DNA from: Actinomycetota bacterium
GTDB lineage: Bacteria > Actinomycetota > Actinomycetes > JACCUZ01
Assembly: GCA_030841035.1 (NCBI GenBank)
Contig: JAVEDI010000061.1
Span: forward strand, 1-64,000
Direction of reading: 5' to 3'
DNA length: 64,000 nucleotides
The notes beneath the pieces are model-generated. The model ran no database searches, was not told where the DNA came from, and worked only from the letters and a program-made list of their open reading frames with translations. Positions 49,537 to 59,042 of the stretch are shown here, in pieces. Numbering within the stretch: the first letter of the stretch is position 1; each line of letters opens with the position of its first letter. The position numbers were made by a program, and so were the translations under genes.

Positions 49537-50504
49537 CAGGAGGCCTCCAGCACGGCGCGCAGGCGACGTACGACGGCGTCGCGCACCGCCTCGGGCTCGA
49601 CGACCACCACGTCGGGCCCGTAGGCCGCCAGCTCCTCGGCGAACGTCTCGGCGTCGGCGAATCCGACGCGCAGCTCGTCCCAGCCGCCCTGGGCGAGGCC
49701 GTCGCCCTGCTCGGTGGAGCGGCGGCGCAGGGCGACACCGCACCCCGGCCGCACCCGCAGGGTGGCCTTCCCGCGCACCGTGTCGCGGACCGTCATCGCC
49801 ACCTCGGCGCGGAAGTCCACACCGGCCGGTACGTCGACATCGCCCGGCGCGCCGACGGCCGCGACCGGACCGGCGATGCGCGAGAGACGGAACACCCGGC
49901 GCGCGTCGCGGTCGCGATCGTGCCCGACGACGTACCACCGGCCGTGCCACGAGACGATGCCCCACGGCTCCAGATGGCGCTCGACGACCTCGTCCGCACG
50001 CCCCGCTCGGTAGGGGAAGGTGACCGGTCGCCGGTCGCGCACGGCGGCGTAGAGCGCCTCGAACGCCGGCTCGCTGGTCCGGACCCGGGTCTCGACGCCG
50101 GCCAGTCCGGCGTCGTCGGGCTCCACCCCGGCGGCCTTGAGCTTGAGCAGCGCGCGGGAGGCCGGACCGGCGAGACTGGCCTGCTGCCACACCCGCGAGG
50201 CCAGCCCGAGCACCGCGAGCTCGTCGGGCGCGAAGCTCACCTCGGGCAGCGCGTAGGCCGCCCGGTCCACGCGGTAGCCGACCTCGTCCTCGAACCAGGC
50301 GCTGTTGCTGCCGGTCTCGAGCGGGATGCCCATGTCACGGACCTCCTCCTTGTCCCGCTCGAACATCCGCTCGAAGGCCTCGGTCGTCGCGCAGTCGGCG
50401 TACTGCGGGACGGCAGTGCGGATCTGCTCCTTGCTCAGGAACTGCCGCGTGGAGAGCAGGCAGATCACCAGGTTGAGCAGCCGCTCCGTCTTCTGAGCCG
50501 TCAC
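49536..50504 (-). CDS. pafB: WYL-domain transcriptional regulator PafB
   Basis: 322 residues with HTH (RLLNLVICLLSTRQFLSKEQIRTAVPQY) and WYL domain (HGRWYVVGHDRDRDARRVFRLSRI). Partner of PafC; the WYL domain is thought to bind a nucleic-acid ligand. The gene follows the FKBP gene in the direction of transcription. Confidence 0.94.
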   Translation of the reverse strand: MTAQKTERLLNLVICLLSTRQFLSKEQIRTAVPQYADCATTEAFERMFERDKEEVRDMGIPLETGSNSAWFEDEVGYRVDRAAYALPEVSFAPDELAVLGLASRVWQQASLAGPASRALLKLKAAGVEPDDAGLAGVETRVRTSEPAFEALYAAVRDRRPVTFPYRAGRADEVVERHLEPWGIVSWHGRWYVVGHDRDRDARRVFRLSRIAGPVAAVGAPGDVDVPAGVDFRAEVAMTVRDTVRGKATLRVRPGCGVALRRRSTEQGDGLAQGGWDELRVGFADAETFAEELAAYGPDVVVVEPEAVRDAVVRRLRAVLEAS

Positions 50505-50550
50505 GCCGCGAAACCTACCTGCTGCGCGGCGCGGCTCCGGGGGATGCCGG

Positions 50551-50931
50551 TCAGCGCAGCTCGAGCAGGTCGACGACGAAGATCAGCGTCTCGCCGGGGG
50601 CGATCGCGGAGCCCGCGCCCCTGTCGCCGTACCCGAGGTCGGGCGGGATGACCAGCTGGCGGCGGCCGCCGACCTTCATGCCGACGACCCCGCGGTCCCA
50701 CCCGGCGATCACCTGACCTGCCCCGAGCGGGAACGCGAACGGCTCGCCGCGGTTCCAGGAGGCGTCGAACTCCTCACCGGTGGAGAACGCGGTGCCCACG
50801 TAGTGCACGACGGCGGTGCGACCAGGCACCGCCTGCTCGCCGTCGCCTTCGACGAGGTCGGTGATGGCCAGCTCGTCGGGCGCGTCACCGCCCGGGAAGT
50901 CGATCTCGGGCTTCTCCAGGGGCGCCGTCAT
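50551..50931 (-). CDS. FKBP-type peptidyl-prolyl isomerase
   Basis: 126-residue cytosolic FKBP: AVVHYVGTAFSTGEEFDASW, PLGAGQVIAGWDRGVVGMKVGGRRQLVIPPDLGYG, and terminal TLIFVVDLLEL. ATG overlaps the preceding FKBP-lipoprotein stop (ATGA). Confidence 0.95.
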   Translation of the reverse strand: MTAPLEKPEIDFPGGDAPDELAITDLVEGDGEQAVPGRTAVVHYVGTAFSTGEEFDASWNRGEPFAFPLGAGQVIAGWDRGVVGMKVGGRRQLVIPPDLGYGDRGAGSAIAPGETLIFVVDLLELR

Positions 50932-51866
50932 GAGGACTTCTCCTGCTTCGCGGTGCCGTTCTGTCCCAGCACGTCGATGACCACCGCGACGCTGTCCTTG
51001 GCGGCGTTGGCCCCGCTCTGGGCCGGCAGGGCCAGGAGCACGCGGCTACCGACCGGCTTGCCGAGCAGCAGGTCGAAGGGGTTGGCCTGGCCGTCGGCGG
51101 CACCGACCGGCACGCCCTGCGCGCCGCTCTGCCCCCAGGTCTGGGACAGGGCCTTGCCTGCCCAGCTGACCGCCTTGTACTGCACGATCAGCAGGTTGCC
51201 CTTGGCGATCGGCTTGCCCGCCCCGGTCGCCAGCACCGTCACGACCGGCTTCTTCGGTGGCGTCGTCCCCTTCGGCACCGAGATGCTGGGCTCCGCCCCC
51301 CAGGTGCCGGTGACCTTGGGCTCGTCGACCGGCAGGCCGGTCGCGGCCGTCGGCGCCGGCAGCGAGCTGCGCTTGCCGTAGCTGGCGATCACGTCCACCA
51401 CGAACACCAGCGAGTCGGTGCCCTTGATGCCGGCCTGCGGGTTGCCCTTCTTGCCGTAGCCCTCCTTCGGCGGCAGCACCATCAGGACGCGGCTGCCGGC
51501 CTGCACGCCGACCAGCGCCTTGTCCCAGCCCGGCACGACCTTGCCGACGCCGATCGGGAAGGCCGCCGGCGACTTGCGGTCGTAGGAGTTGTCGAACACC
51601 TTGCCGGACTTGTAGATGGACCCGAGGTAGTCGGCCACCAGGAGGTCACCCTTGGCGACCTTGGGACCTGTGCCCTTCCTCAGGACCGTCGTCCTGAGGG
51701 TCGCAGCGGGCTTCTCGCCCTTGGTGACCTTTATCTTGGGCTTGTCGCCGTAGGCGCCGCTGACCTTGGGCAGGCCCTGGGTCGCGGCGGACGACCCACC
51801 TCCGCAGCCGGAGACGAGACCCATCACAAGGACAGGGGCGAGCAGCAGACCAGCAAGACGGCGCAC
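50928..51866 (-). CDS. Tandem FKBP-type isomerase lipoprotein
   Basis: 312 residues. Lipobox LVSGCGGGS after a short signal peptide makes it a surface lipoprotein. First FKBP domain is complete (LLVADYLGSIYKSGKVFDNSY, GWDKALVGVQAGSRVLMVLPPKEGYG); the second (VQYKAVSWAGKALSQTWG) is divergent, with GWD lost, so it may be inactive. Likely a folding factor outside the membrane. Confidence 0.93.
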   Translation of the reverse strand: MRRLAGLLLAPVLVMGLVSGCGGGSSAATQGLPKVSGAYGDKPKIKVTKGEKPAATLRTTVLRKGTGPKVAKGDLLVADYLGSIYKSGKVFDNSYDRKSPAAFPIGVGKVVPGWDKALVGVQAGSRVLMVLPPKEGYGKKGNPQAGIKGTDSLVFVVDVIASYGKRSSLPAPTAATGLPVDEPKVTGTWGAEPSISVPKGTTPPKKPVVTVLATGAGKPIAKGNLLIVQYKAVSWAGKALSQTWGQSGAQGVPVGAADGQANPFDLLLGKPVGSRVLLALPAQSGANAAKDSVAVVIDVLGQNGTAKQEKSS

Positions 51867-51953
51867 GAAAAGACCTCGTCGAATCGGGGAAGGGGGTTTC
51901 CTCCAGGGTAACGCGACATCCTGAGAACGCCCTGAACCGCCGGATTCGGCCGG

Positions 51954-53315
51954 TCACATGCTGGCGATGAGCTTCTCCACGCGCTCGTCGACGGCTCGGA
52001 ACGGGTCCTTGCACAGGACCGTGCGCTGCGCCTGGTCGTTGAGCTTGAGGTGCACCCAGTCGACGGTGAAGTCGCGGCGGCGCTCCTGGGCCCGCCGGAT
52101 GAACTCGCCACGAAGCCGGGCCCGGGTGGTCTGCGGCGGCACCGACTTGGCCTGGAAGATCTCCAGGTCGCGGGCCACCCGCTCGGCCTGACCGCGCTTC
52201 TGCAGCAGATAGAACAGGCCGCGATCGCGGGAGATGTCGTGGTAGGCGAGGTCGATCTGGGCGATCCGCGGCGAGGCCAGCGACAGCTCGTGCTTGGCGC
52301 TGTAGCGGTCGATCAGCCGGTGCTTCATCACCCAGTCGATCTCCGTCGCGACCGCGTCGAGGTTGCCGGACTCGACCGCGGCCAGGGTGCGCTCCCAGAG
52401 GTCGAGCACCTGCTTGACGATGCCCTCGTCCAGCCCGCGGCGCGCCGCGAAGTCGCGCGCCTTGGTGAGGTACTCGGTCTGGATCTCCAGAGCGCTCGCC
52501 TCGCGGCCGTTGGCCAGCCGCACCTTGCGCCGGCCGGTGACGTCGTGACTGATCTCACGGATGGCCCGGATCGGGTTCTCCAGCGTGAGATCGCGCATCA
52601 CGACGTTGGCCTCGATCATCCGCAGCACGAGGTCGGTGCTGCCGAGCTTGAGCAGGGTGGTCGTCTCGCTCATGTTGGAGTCGCCCACGATGACGTGCAG
52701 CCGCCGGTAGCGCTCCGCGTCGGCGTGCGGCTCGTCGCGGGTGTTGATGATCGGTCGCGAGCGGGTCGTCGCGGAGGAGACGCCCTCCCAGATGTGCTCG
52801 GCCCGTTGACTCACACAGAAGACCGCGCCCCGCGGGGTCTGCAGGACCTTCCCTGCGCCGCAGATGATCTGCCGCGAGACGAGGAAGGGGATGAGGACGT
52901 CGGCCAGCCGGGTGAACTCCCCGTGCCGGCCGACCAGGTAGTTCTCGTGGCAGCCGTAGGAGTTTCCCGCGGAGTCGGTGTTGTTCTTGAACAGGTAGAC
53001 GTCGCCGGCGATGCCCTCCTCGCGCAGCCGCCGCTCGGCGTCGACCAACAGCCCCTCGAGGATCCGCTCCCCCGCCTTGTCGTGCACGACGAGCTCGCGG
53101 ATGTCGTCGCACTCGGGCGTCGCGTACTCCGGGTGGCTGCCCACGTCGAGGTAGAGCCGGGCGCCGTTGCGCAGGAACACGTTGCTGCTGCGTCCCCAGG
53201 ACACGACCCGCCGGAAGAGGTAGCGCGCCACCTCGTCGGGCGACAGGCGCCGCTGGCCCCGGAACGTGCACGTGACGCCGTACTCGTTCTCCAGTCCGAA
53301 TATGCGTCTATCCAC
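51954..53315 (-). CDS. pafA: Pup--protein ligase PafA
   Basis: 453-residue glutamine-synthetase-fold enzyme that attaches Pup to target lysines for proteasomal degradation. Signature [39 protein letters not shown] (catalytic Asp) and [23 protein letters not shown] start with AGGA 7 nt upstream. Usually close to prcA; here separated by 9.7 kb. Confidence 0.97.
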   Translation of the reverse strand: MDRRIFGLENEYGVTCTFRGQRRLSPDEVARYLFRRVVSWGRSSNVFLRNGARLYLDVGSHPEYATPECDDIRELVVHDKAGERILEGLLVDAERRLREEGIAGDVYLFKNNTDSAGNSYGCHENYLVGRHGEFTRLADVLIPFLVSRQIICGAGKVLQTPRGAVFCVSQRAEHIWEGVSSATTRSRPIINTRDEPHADAERYRRLHVIVGDSNMSETTTLLKLGSTDLVLRMIEANVVMRDLTLENPIRAIREISHDVTGRRKVRLANGREASALEIQTEYLTKARDFAARRGLDEGIVKQVLDLWERTLAAVESGNLDAVATEIDWVMKHRLIDRYSAKHELSLASPRIAQIDLAYHDISRDRGLFYLLQKRGQAERVARDLEIFQAKSVPPQTTRARLRGEFIRRAQERRRDFTVDWVHLKLNDQAQRTVLCKDPFRAVDERVEKLIASM

Positions 53316-53336
53316 CGCTATGTCCTGCCATTACCG

Positions 53337-53366
53337 ATTATCCCTTTTTGGAGTGCTATGTCGCAA
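53337..53366 (-). promoter_or_regulatory. Candidate pafA promoter
   Basis: On the minus strand TTGCGA, 18 nt, GATAAT, with the start codon about 22 bp below the -10. The best sigma-70-like match in an unusually AT-rich intergenic region (53316-53606). Confidence 0.45.
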
Positions 53367-53606
53367 CAGGGTGTAGTTACTTGCTTGCTCTTGGAAGCGG
53401 ACGCCTGCACTGATTCTGCACCGTTTTTTTGTCAAGCGAATGGTGTCCACCACCCCACGCAAGGACGCGCGTTGACCAGGCAAGGTGACGTCCACGTGAC
53501 CTCCATCGACGTGCCAACGCTACGCGGTCGAGACACGAGAGGTGCGTAGGTTGTCCGGTCAGCGCGCAGACAAATCTCAGCTCCCTCATGACGGTCGAAG
53601 GGACGG

Positions 53607-54935
53607 TCATCGTCCTAGCGACTTCATGACCCCATCGGCGCGCAACCACTCGGTGAGTCTGGTCTTCGATGCCACGAGTTCGGCAAGGTTCTGACCGTCT
53701 ACCGCGAAGATGATGCCTCCCTCGGCTTGGAACGTCTTGAGCCGAGTCAAGAAAGTCCCAGCGAAGCCAGACATTGAGATGAAGATGCCGATCCTGCAGA
53801 TCGCACCGCGGTCGCGAATCTTAGACTCGAACACCCGAAGCTCCGGCACCCCAGGCTTGTCCTTCCAGTTCTTGCACTCGATGAAGATTAGGGGGCTGCT
53901 TTGCGCGATCCAGAACGGGTCCTTCAGCCCGTTCGTGACCAGGATGTCAATCTCCTCTTCAGTTGTCCGGAAGTTCTTTTCAACAACGCGAAGTTCCGGC
54001 TCCTCGGTACGCAACAACGCTTCCGCAAGGTCTTCAAGCGCATCCCCCCGCGCTTTGGTCGAGACCTCATCTTCGGCCTCGGCGAGGTCTGTCAGCCGTC
54101 CGAGTAGCTGGGCTGCGCGCGCGAACCAGAAGTCTCGGCCGAGCTTGTTGTCGAACGATGCCAGGACCGCAAAAAGTCGCCCAAGACTCTGGGCGAACGC
54201 GGTGAGGCCCTCAGACGCACTGGCCCAGTAGTCCGCTGCGTATGTGAACGCCTCCTCTTCAGTCCTAACGCCGTTCTCTTGGGCGTCCTCGCTTAGATCC
54301 AGGACGATCTCGGAGTCGGGTGCCAGATGTCGGAGAAGGAGGCAGACCAACATCGGCCACGCGAGCAGGGGCGCGTCGCGATACAACACGCACATCGACT
54401 CGGCTGCCCTCAGCGCTGCGAACTCGTTTACGCCGTCGATCCTCGCTGCAACGCCAAAGACCTCCCAGCCGACCTGCGACGGGCTAGGCAACTCCCCGTC
54501 GTAGGTGATGTCCTTGAAGAACAAGACCTCTGGCGTCTCGGGATCTTGCCATTGGTGTGCCAGCGTCCTCCCCAGCGCAATCAGGTCCTGTTCGGGAGCC
54601 ATTGCCCGGAACTCGTCAACATGTCGGTCGATCTGTCTCTCCGTGTCGCCGGCACTCATGCGGTGTCCCATGAGCGCACCGACTGACGTGCCCTCGATGC
54701 GGGTCTGCGAGTAAGCCGCGACGGTCGCGTGCCAGCCGAGACCCGCGTCGTCAAGGTTCGCGAGGACCTCCGCAACGGTCGCTACGTAACGGACATCCCT
54801 CAATGGAGGATCGTGTTCCGACGGGCTGACCACGACCTGGTCATGCTTGAACAACAGTCGGGGCAGAAAGCTTGCATGCTTTCGCCACATCAGTGCAATG
54901 TCCCCGTCGACCATCAGGTACGTGTCATAACCCAC
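53607..54935 (-). CDS. PD-(D/E)xK nuclease-domain protein (442 aa)
   Basis: C-terminal restriction-endonuclease-like core: helix start RGDALEDLAEALL (~297-309), Asp330 in EEIDILVTN and IFIECKNWK (Glu353, Lys355). The N-terminal ~120 residues begin GYDTYLMVDGDIALMW and faintly resemble the HEPN/Toprim-associated N-terminal domain of defence proteins (low confidence). GTG start with GGAGG 7 nt upstream. Lower GC than neighbours. 160 bp from the STAND gene on the same strand, so probably cotranscribed; candidate antiphage function. Confidence 0.78.
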   Translation of the reverse strand: MGYDTYLMVDGDIALMWRKHASFLPRLLFKHDQVVVSPSEHDPPLRDVRYVATVAEVLANLDDAGLGWHATVAAYSQTRIEGTSVGALMGHRMSAGDTERQIDRHVDEFRAMAPEQDLIALGRTLAHQWQDPETPEVLFFKDITYDGELPSPSQVGWEVFGVAARIDGVNEFAALRAAESMCVLYRDAPLLAWPMLVCLLLRHLAPDSEIVLDLSEDAQENGVRTEEEAFTYAADYWASASEGLTAFAQSLGRLFAVLASFDNKLGRDFWFARAAQLLGRLTDLAEAEDEVSTKARGDALEDLAEALLRTEEPELRVVEKNFRTTEEEIDILVTNGLKDPFWIAQSSPLIFIECKNWKDKPGVPELRVFESKIRDRGAICRIGIFISMSGFAGTFLTRLKTFQAEGGIIFAVDGQNLAELVASKTRLTEWLRADGVMKSLGR

Positions 54936-55095
54936 GGCAACACCTCCATCGCAGAGGAGCCGGCGGCCCGTGCTATTTCGAATTTAGAGGAACGCCGAAT
55001 CCGCGCGGTGCCATTGGGGCCGCCTCAATCACTCTTCAGCCTGACCCGCCGCACGCTCGCGCAGCTGCCGAGGGCACCGGCAGGCCGCCCGGCGG

Positions 55096-57840
55096 CTAGG
55101 GCTGCGCCTCGCCTCGAGTAGTGCTCGTGCGGCGCGAGGCACGATGGACGGTGAGACCGGCGAGACCAGCCCAGCTTCGGAAGTAACCGCCTACGTGCGC
55201 GCTCGTATCCTCTTTCCAGTGCGCGCCGGATGCTGCCGAAATCGCAGCTCCCACGTCTCGTGGGTGTGCAGCAGGGTCGGCTTCGACCAGAGTCAGCCCT
55301 GCCTGCCCTCCAGGCACGCTAGCGAGCAAGCGGCGGATCGTGCCGGCGCAAATCGACCCGTCCGAGTTGTAAAGATCACCGGCCAAGGGCCGCACCTTGC
55401 GCAAGGGCGTCACGATTACCGCGCCCATGGCCACGAGTGCGCCTGTTGCTTCCCGATCCTTGGTCTGCGTAGGCAGGTCGATCTCACCCTCCGCGTGAAG
55501 GCGATTGAGGATGCTGACTGCCCGCCGAGGAGACAGTTGAGGAACGCCGGGCCTTGCTTTCACAGGCGACGGCGGATCAAGCAGGCGCAAGGACGTCGCA
55601 CCCACGGCATCTGGAGTAGGCCGATAGTCCGACCCCGTTCGGGCGGCCAGACCCGCGTACTCGCTCCAGAACAGAAACGCCCTGGCATACGCAAGCCATG
55701 CACTCTCTGCGACGTCAACGGCCGGGAAGGCATTTGGCATCTCCCTTGCGTAGCTTGCAAGCGAAACGACTCCCCCGCCGCGCTCGGCAAGCTTACGAAG
55801 AGTCGAGTAGGCGCGATGTCGCCTCAGGGCAGAGGCGACTCTCCGCCTCATCTCCAACTCGCGATCATCTGCACTGAGCACTTCATCCACGAGTACGACG
55901 CGGTTTGGCTCGTGAGTCGTCACGCCGAGTAGCCGCAACTCTCGTGAGAGGTTGCGAATGGCATTGTCGCTCGTGTCCAAGCTCCGCGCGAGATCCTGAA
56001 CCGTTGCGCTACCGCCAGCCTCCACCACCAGGGGAAGCACACGCGCAACGCTCCGCGGTGTCTGGCGAAGGATGTACGAGTCCTGTACCGGAACGCTTCC
56101 GGTGTTCAGGAAGTCGCGGAATGTATCCCAGTAGGTGTCTAGCCGATCTCCGACCTGAACCAGCAAACGCCGATCTACCAGCGATTGGACCGTGTCGGGC
56201 CCGTACCTCTCCGTTACCTCCGTCGCGGGGATTGGGGCAAATCGCGCCACGTGTCTCACGACTTCATGTTGCTGCGGATTGAGTTCAGCTAAGTCCGCCT
56301 CGAACAGGCCAACAACGTTGAGCGACTCCGCGAGCAACTGCTCCTGTGTGGAACCGTGATGCAGTTCCTTCAACACGTGATCCGCGAGCTTCTTGAGCAG
56401 CCAAGGAAGGCCCTGGCTGTAGGCCCTCAGGCGCGAACGGAGATCCGGTAGGAGCTGCTCGCCAGCTTGCTTCTCGAGGCGCCGGAGGAGAACGGTCACC
56501 TCGTCAGGCCCGAAGGGTTCGACAATCAGGACCGGTCCGACACCGCGGATGTCATCACGAAGTTGGTAGGGATGTCCTTCAGTCCAACCGACCAGATCAG
56601 TCTTCCAAGCAAACCCGATGACAAGTGGACCCGCAATCTCTCGCGAGCTGAGCGCGAGATCACGGAAGGCGCGGGTCAGTTCGACATTGCGAAACACGTT
56701 CTCGAACTGGTCAAAGAAGGCAATCAACGGCCTCTTGTTGTCCAACCATGTCGCGGCCCGGAGCGTAGCGATCGCACTATCGAGGCTGGCCCAACTCGGG
56801 TTGGCGGAGAGCCTGAGGATGCCCTCCGCTTCTGCCTTCGTAGCCAACCGACGTAGCACCTCCACGAGGTAGCGCGGACTGTCAGCTGTGCGAGTGTCGA
56901 GCACGAGTGCGACGCCCTTCTGTCGCTCGGCCAGATCCTTGAACTTGAGCGCCAGGCTGGATTTGCCCCAACCGGACTGAGCATTGAGAACGACGACGTT
57001 GCCAGTTTCGTTGGTCAACACCTTCTGAAGGTCGGCCAACAGCTTTGAACGCCCGACGAAGTACTTCGGTGAGGCGGGCAACTGGTATTCGAAGTCGGAA
57101 CTGGACCCAACCACCGATGCCAACAGGACACTGTCTTGCCGTAACTTCGTTGGGTCAGGCGGTTGGACTGACGAAGCCCCGACATCCACCACGTCGATCC
57201 CGCCGGCGTACTCGCTCGCTGCCAACAACTGCATGGCTGGCGCAGGGACGGCTCCCTGTGTTGCCCAAACTGCAACCTGTGTCGGTGTCCGGCTCTGGCT
57301 ATCAAGAACCAGACAGGCGCCGAAAACACCGGCGTCGGCGATCACAATTGCTTCGTCGCTACGGTCCACCAGGGCGGTTGGGACGTCCGCCACCAGACCG
57401 GCCTGCCGCAGTGCGTCGCCCAAATCATCGGCGGACAAGTAGCGGAAGTTCTTGTCCTTCATTTCGATGGCTCGCGCCTTCTCGTGCCCGTTCGGAGTGA
57501 GACGTGGCAGGACGCACATCAGCCCGAAAGCATCTGGCTCATCGAATCGTTCAATGCTCAACTTGCCATAGAAGTTCGTCAGCTCTCCCGCCTTGACGTT
57601 TCGGGTGTAGGCCTTGCACTCGGCGATCGCCGTGGACCCCGTAAGTCGGTGGCGTGCGACGACGTCGAGTTCGATGCCGTCGGAAGTGACGTTCAAGTTG
57701 CGAGTCCTGGGATCCTCAAAGCCGTACTGCTGCGCGAGGAGGTTCGCGATGAACCTCTCGAAGAGGTGACCTCGTTCTGACACAGGGTCCGACACGACGA
57801 CGACCTGGAGATTCTGGACAGCCAACGACTTCACCGGCAA
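55096..57840 (-). CDS. Nuclease-STAND NTPase fusion (914 aa), candidate defence protein
   Basis: N-terminal PD-(D/E)xK domain (Mrr-like; DGIELDVVARHR then AIAECKAYTR, Glu74/Lys76, residues ~20-150). Linker, then a STAND-type NTPase: PKYFVGRSKLLADLQ, Walker A AQSGWGKSS (287-295) and Walker B PLIAFFDQFENVF (371-383). Then winged-helix segments and an alpha-helical C-terminus without obvious repeats. The TTG at 57840 is a weak start; a GTG two codons on (57834) is equally likely. Low GC relative to the chromosome. STAND NTPases with nuclease effectors sense phage proteins in known systems; that role here is inference. Confidence 0.85.
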   Translation of the reverse strand: MPVKSLAVQNLQVVVVSDPVSERGHLFERFIANLLAQQYGFEDPRTRNLNVTSDGIELDVVARHRLTGSTAIAECKAYTRNVKAGELTNFYGKLSIERFDEPDAFGLMCVLPRLTPNGHEKARAIEMKDKNFRYLSADDLGDALRQAGLVADVPTALVDRSDEAIVIADAGVFGACLVLDSQSRTPTQVAVWATQGAVPAPAMQLLAASEYAGGIDVVDVGASSVQPPDPTKLRQDSVLLASVVGSSSDFEYQLPASPKYFVGRSKLLADLQKVLTNETGNVVVLNAQSGWGKSSLALKFKDLAERQKGVALVLDTRTADSPRYLVEVLRRLATKAEAEGILRLSANPSWASLDSAIATLRAATWLDNKRPLIAFFDQFENVFRNVELTRAFRDLALSSREIAGPLVIGFAWKTDLVGWTEGHPYQLRDDIRGVGPVLIVEPFGPDEVTVLLRRLEKQAGEQLLPDLRSRLRAYSQGLPWLLKKLADHVLKELHHGSTQEQLLAESLNVVGLFEADLAELNPQQHEVVRHVARFAPIPATEVTERYGPDTVQSLVDRRLLVQVGDRLDTYWDTFRDFLNTGSVPVQDSYILRQTPRSVARVLPLVVEAGGSATVQDLARSLDTSDNAIRNLSRELRLLGVTTHEPNRVVLVDEVLSADDRELEMRRRVASALRRHRAYSTLRKLAERGGGVVSLASYAREMPNAFPAVDVAESAWLAYARAFLFWSEYAGLAARTGSDYRPTPDAVGATSLRLLDPPSPVKARPGVPQLSPRRAVSILNRLHAEGEIDLPTQTKDREATGALVAMGAVIVTPLRKVRPLAGDLYNSDGSICAGTIRRLLASVPGGQAGLTLVEADPAAHPRDVGAAISAASGAHWKEDTSAHVGGYFRSWAGLAGLTVHRASRRTSTTRGEAQP

Positions 57841-58188
57841 AGACTACGGCGGAGGCGGGAGAGAGCGCTGTCGCCGCCACACCATGCCGACCAAGGTGAA
57901 TACCGCCTCGTCGCGTCAGGGTCCTCGACTCCGGATCAAGGACAGCAAGCGACGACGAGCGAGGGGCGAGCCACTTGGCATGGCCAGCGAGAGCCGCGCC
58001 TACCGCGTCGAGCAAGCCAATAGGAGTTCGTTGCAGGTAGGACCTGCTCGACGAGCTACCTCCGCTTAACGGTCTCAGCAAACACGGACGAGTTGAGCGC
58101 GCCCCCGCAACGACCGTTGTCGGCCACGACTACTACGAGACTATCGTCACGGTGACTAAACAGGTCAGTCTCCGTACGGTCGTCCGTT
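57841..58188. other. 348-bp divergent intergenic region with operator half-sites
   Basis: No gene. It contains GAGACTAT (58138-58145) and AGTCTCC (58068-58074 is not it; the copy is at 58168-58174), i.e. the two halves of the palindrome found at 58470-58491, here 24 bp apart and upstream of the XRE gene. Confidence 0.5.
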
Positions 58189-58434
58189 GTGGAAGACCGC
58201 GATGGACGGGTGACCGCAGCTGTCTCTGCTGCCATCGGACGAGCTCGCCGCGCCCAAGGGATGTCGATGGAGGAGCTGGCCCTGCGGGCTGGCGTACATC
58301 GCACGAGCATCGGGCTCATCGAGCGCGGCCGACGCGGGCTGACGTTGGAGGTGGCCGCGAGGTTGACGGCAGCCGTTGGCATTCGGCTCGGCGATGTGAT
58401 CAACGAGGCCCTTGGCCCCGCCCGCGACTCTTGA
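58189..58434 (+). CDS. XRE-family HTH regulator (81 aa)
   Basis: Cro/CI-type HTH: IGRARRAQGMSMEELALRAGVHRTSIGLIERGRRGLTLEVAARL, filling most of the protein. GTG start. Divergent from the STAND gene and upstream of a second HTH gene, so it probably regulates the island; matching operator half-sites lie in both intergenic regions. Confidence 0.88.
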   Translation: MEDRDGRVTAAVSAAIGRARRAQGMSMEELALRAGVHRTSIGLIERGRRGLTLEVAARLTAAVGIRLGDVINEALGPARDS

Positions 58435-58469
58435 GTGCGGGTTGCTTCCACGGGTGGCGTCACGTCTGA

Positions 58470-58491
58470 GCAGGAGACTATAGTCTCCTGC
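58470..58491. promoter_or_regulatory. Perfect 22-bp palindromic operator
   Basis: GCAGGAGACTA followed directly by its complement TAGTCTCCTGC. It contains TATAGT (58479-58484), a good -10 element, and ends on the base before the ATG at 58492, so the transcript would be leaderless and repressible. Confidence 0.8.
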
Positions 58492-58740
58492 ATGTCGTTT
58501 GACGAGGTCCGATTGCTGACGATCGAAGAGGTGTGCGATCGCCTGCAGTTGAAGACGAGCTTCGTCTACGACTGGGTGGAGGCCGGCAAGATGCCCCACA
58601 TCAAGGTCGGCCACCTCCTCCGGTTCCGCGAAGAGGATCTCGCAATCTGGCTCGACTCTCTGCTTGTCGTTCCGAAGGGCGAAGCCGGAGACGGGACTCA
58701 GGCTCGTGGTGAAAATGACCGCGACGAGCAGCCCGACTAG
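58492..58740 (+). CDS. AlpA/excisionase-like HTH protein (82 aa)
   Basis: MerR-like DNA-binding fold of the excisionase type: LLTIEEVCDRLQLKTSFVYDWVEAGKMPHIKVGHLLRFREEDLAIWLDS. Acidic disordered tail. ATG 58492 follows the palindrome; a GTG at 58435 is less likely. No recombinase gene is nearby, so an excisionase role lacks its partner; it could be a regulator. Confidence 0.82.
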   Translation: MSFDEVRLLTIEEVCDRLQLKTSFVYDWVEAGKMPHIKVGHLLRFREEDLAIWLDSLLVVPKGEAGDGTQARGENDRDEQPD

Positions 58741-59042
58741 CCACGAGGCACGTGGCCCCTTCGCCACGTCGGCCGACGAAGCTCTGCTCGCATCTCTTGC
58801 CGTCGTTCGAGCGACTCGGTTCGTGCCCGGCGTCCGGTCGGCTCGCGGTTCAAAACGTCCACGGCGTTACGGCCTAGGGCAACCCCCGGCAACGCGCTCC
58901 AGGTGCCTGCAAGTCACAGCACGCCGCTGCAGTGGCCGATCTCGAGCCCGAAGATGCGCCGGTCCATCCGTCTACCGTACGCCGAGGTGCGCCGGGCCAC
59001 CGGGAAGCCGCCACGGTCGCGAACCCCCGTGGCGCACCGGCG
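58741..59042. other. 302-bp intergenic region
   Basis: No gene, tRNA or attachment repeat recognised. A small hairpin (CCACG-AGGCA-CGTGG) lies directly after the HTH stop. Confidence 0.55.

Noticed and set aside
53316-59042. Integration of the nuclease/STAND island at a tRNA by a recombinase
   Set aside because: I see no tRNA, no flanking direct repeats and no integrase. The AlpA/excisionase-like protein alone is not enough.
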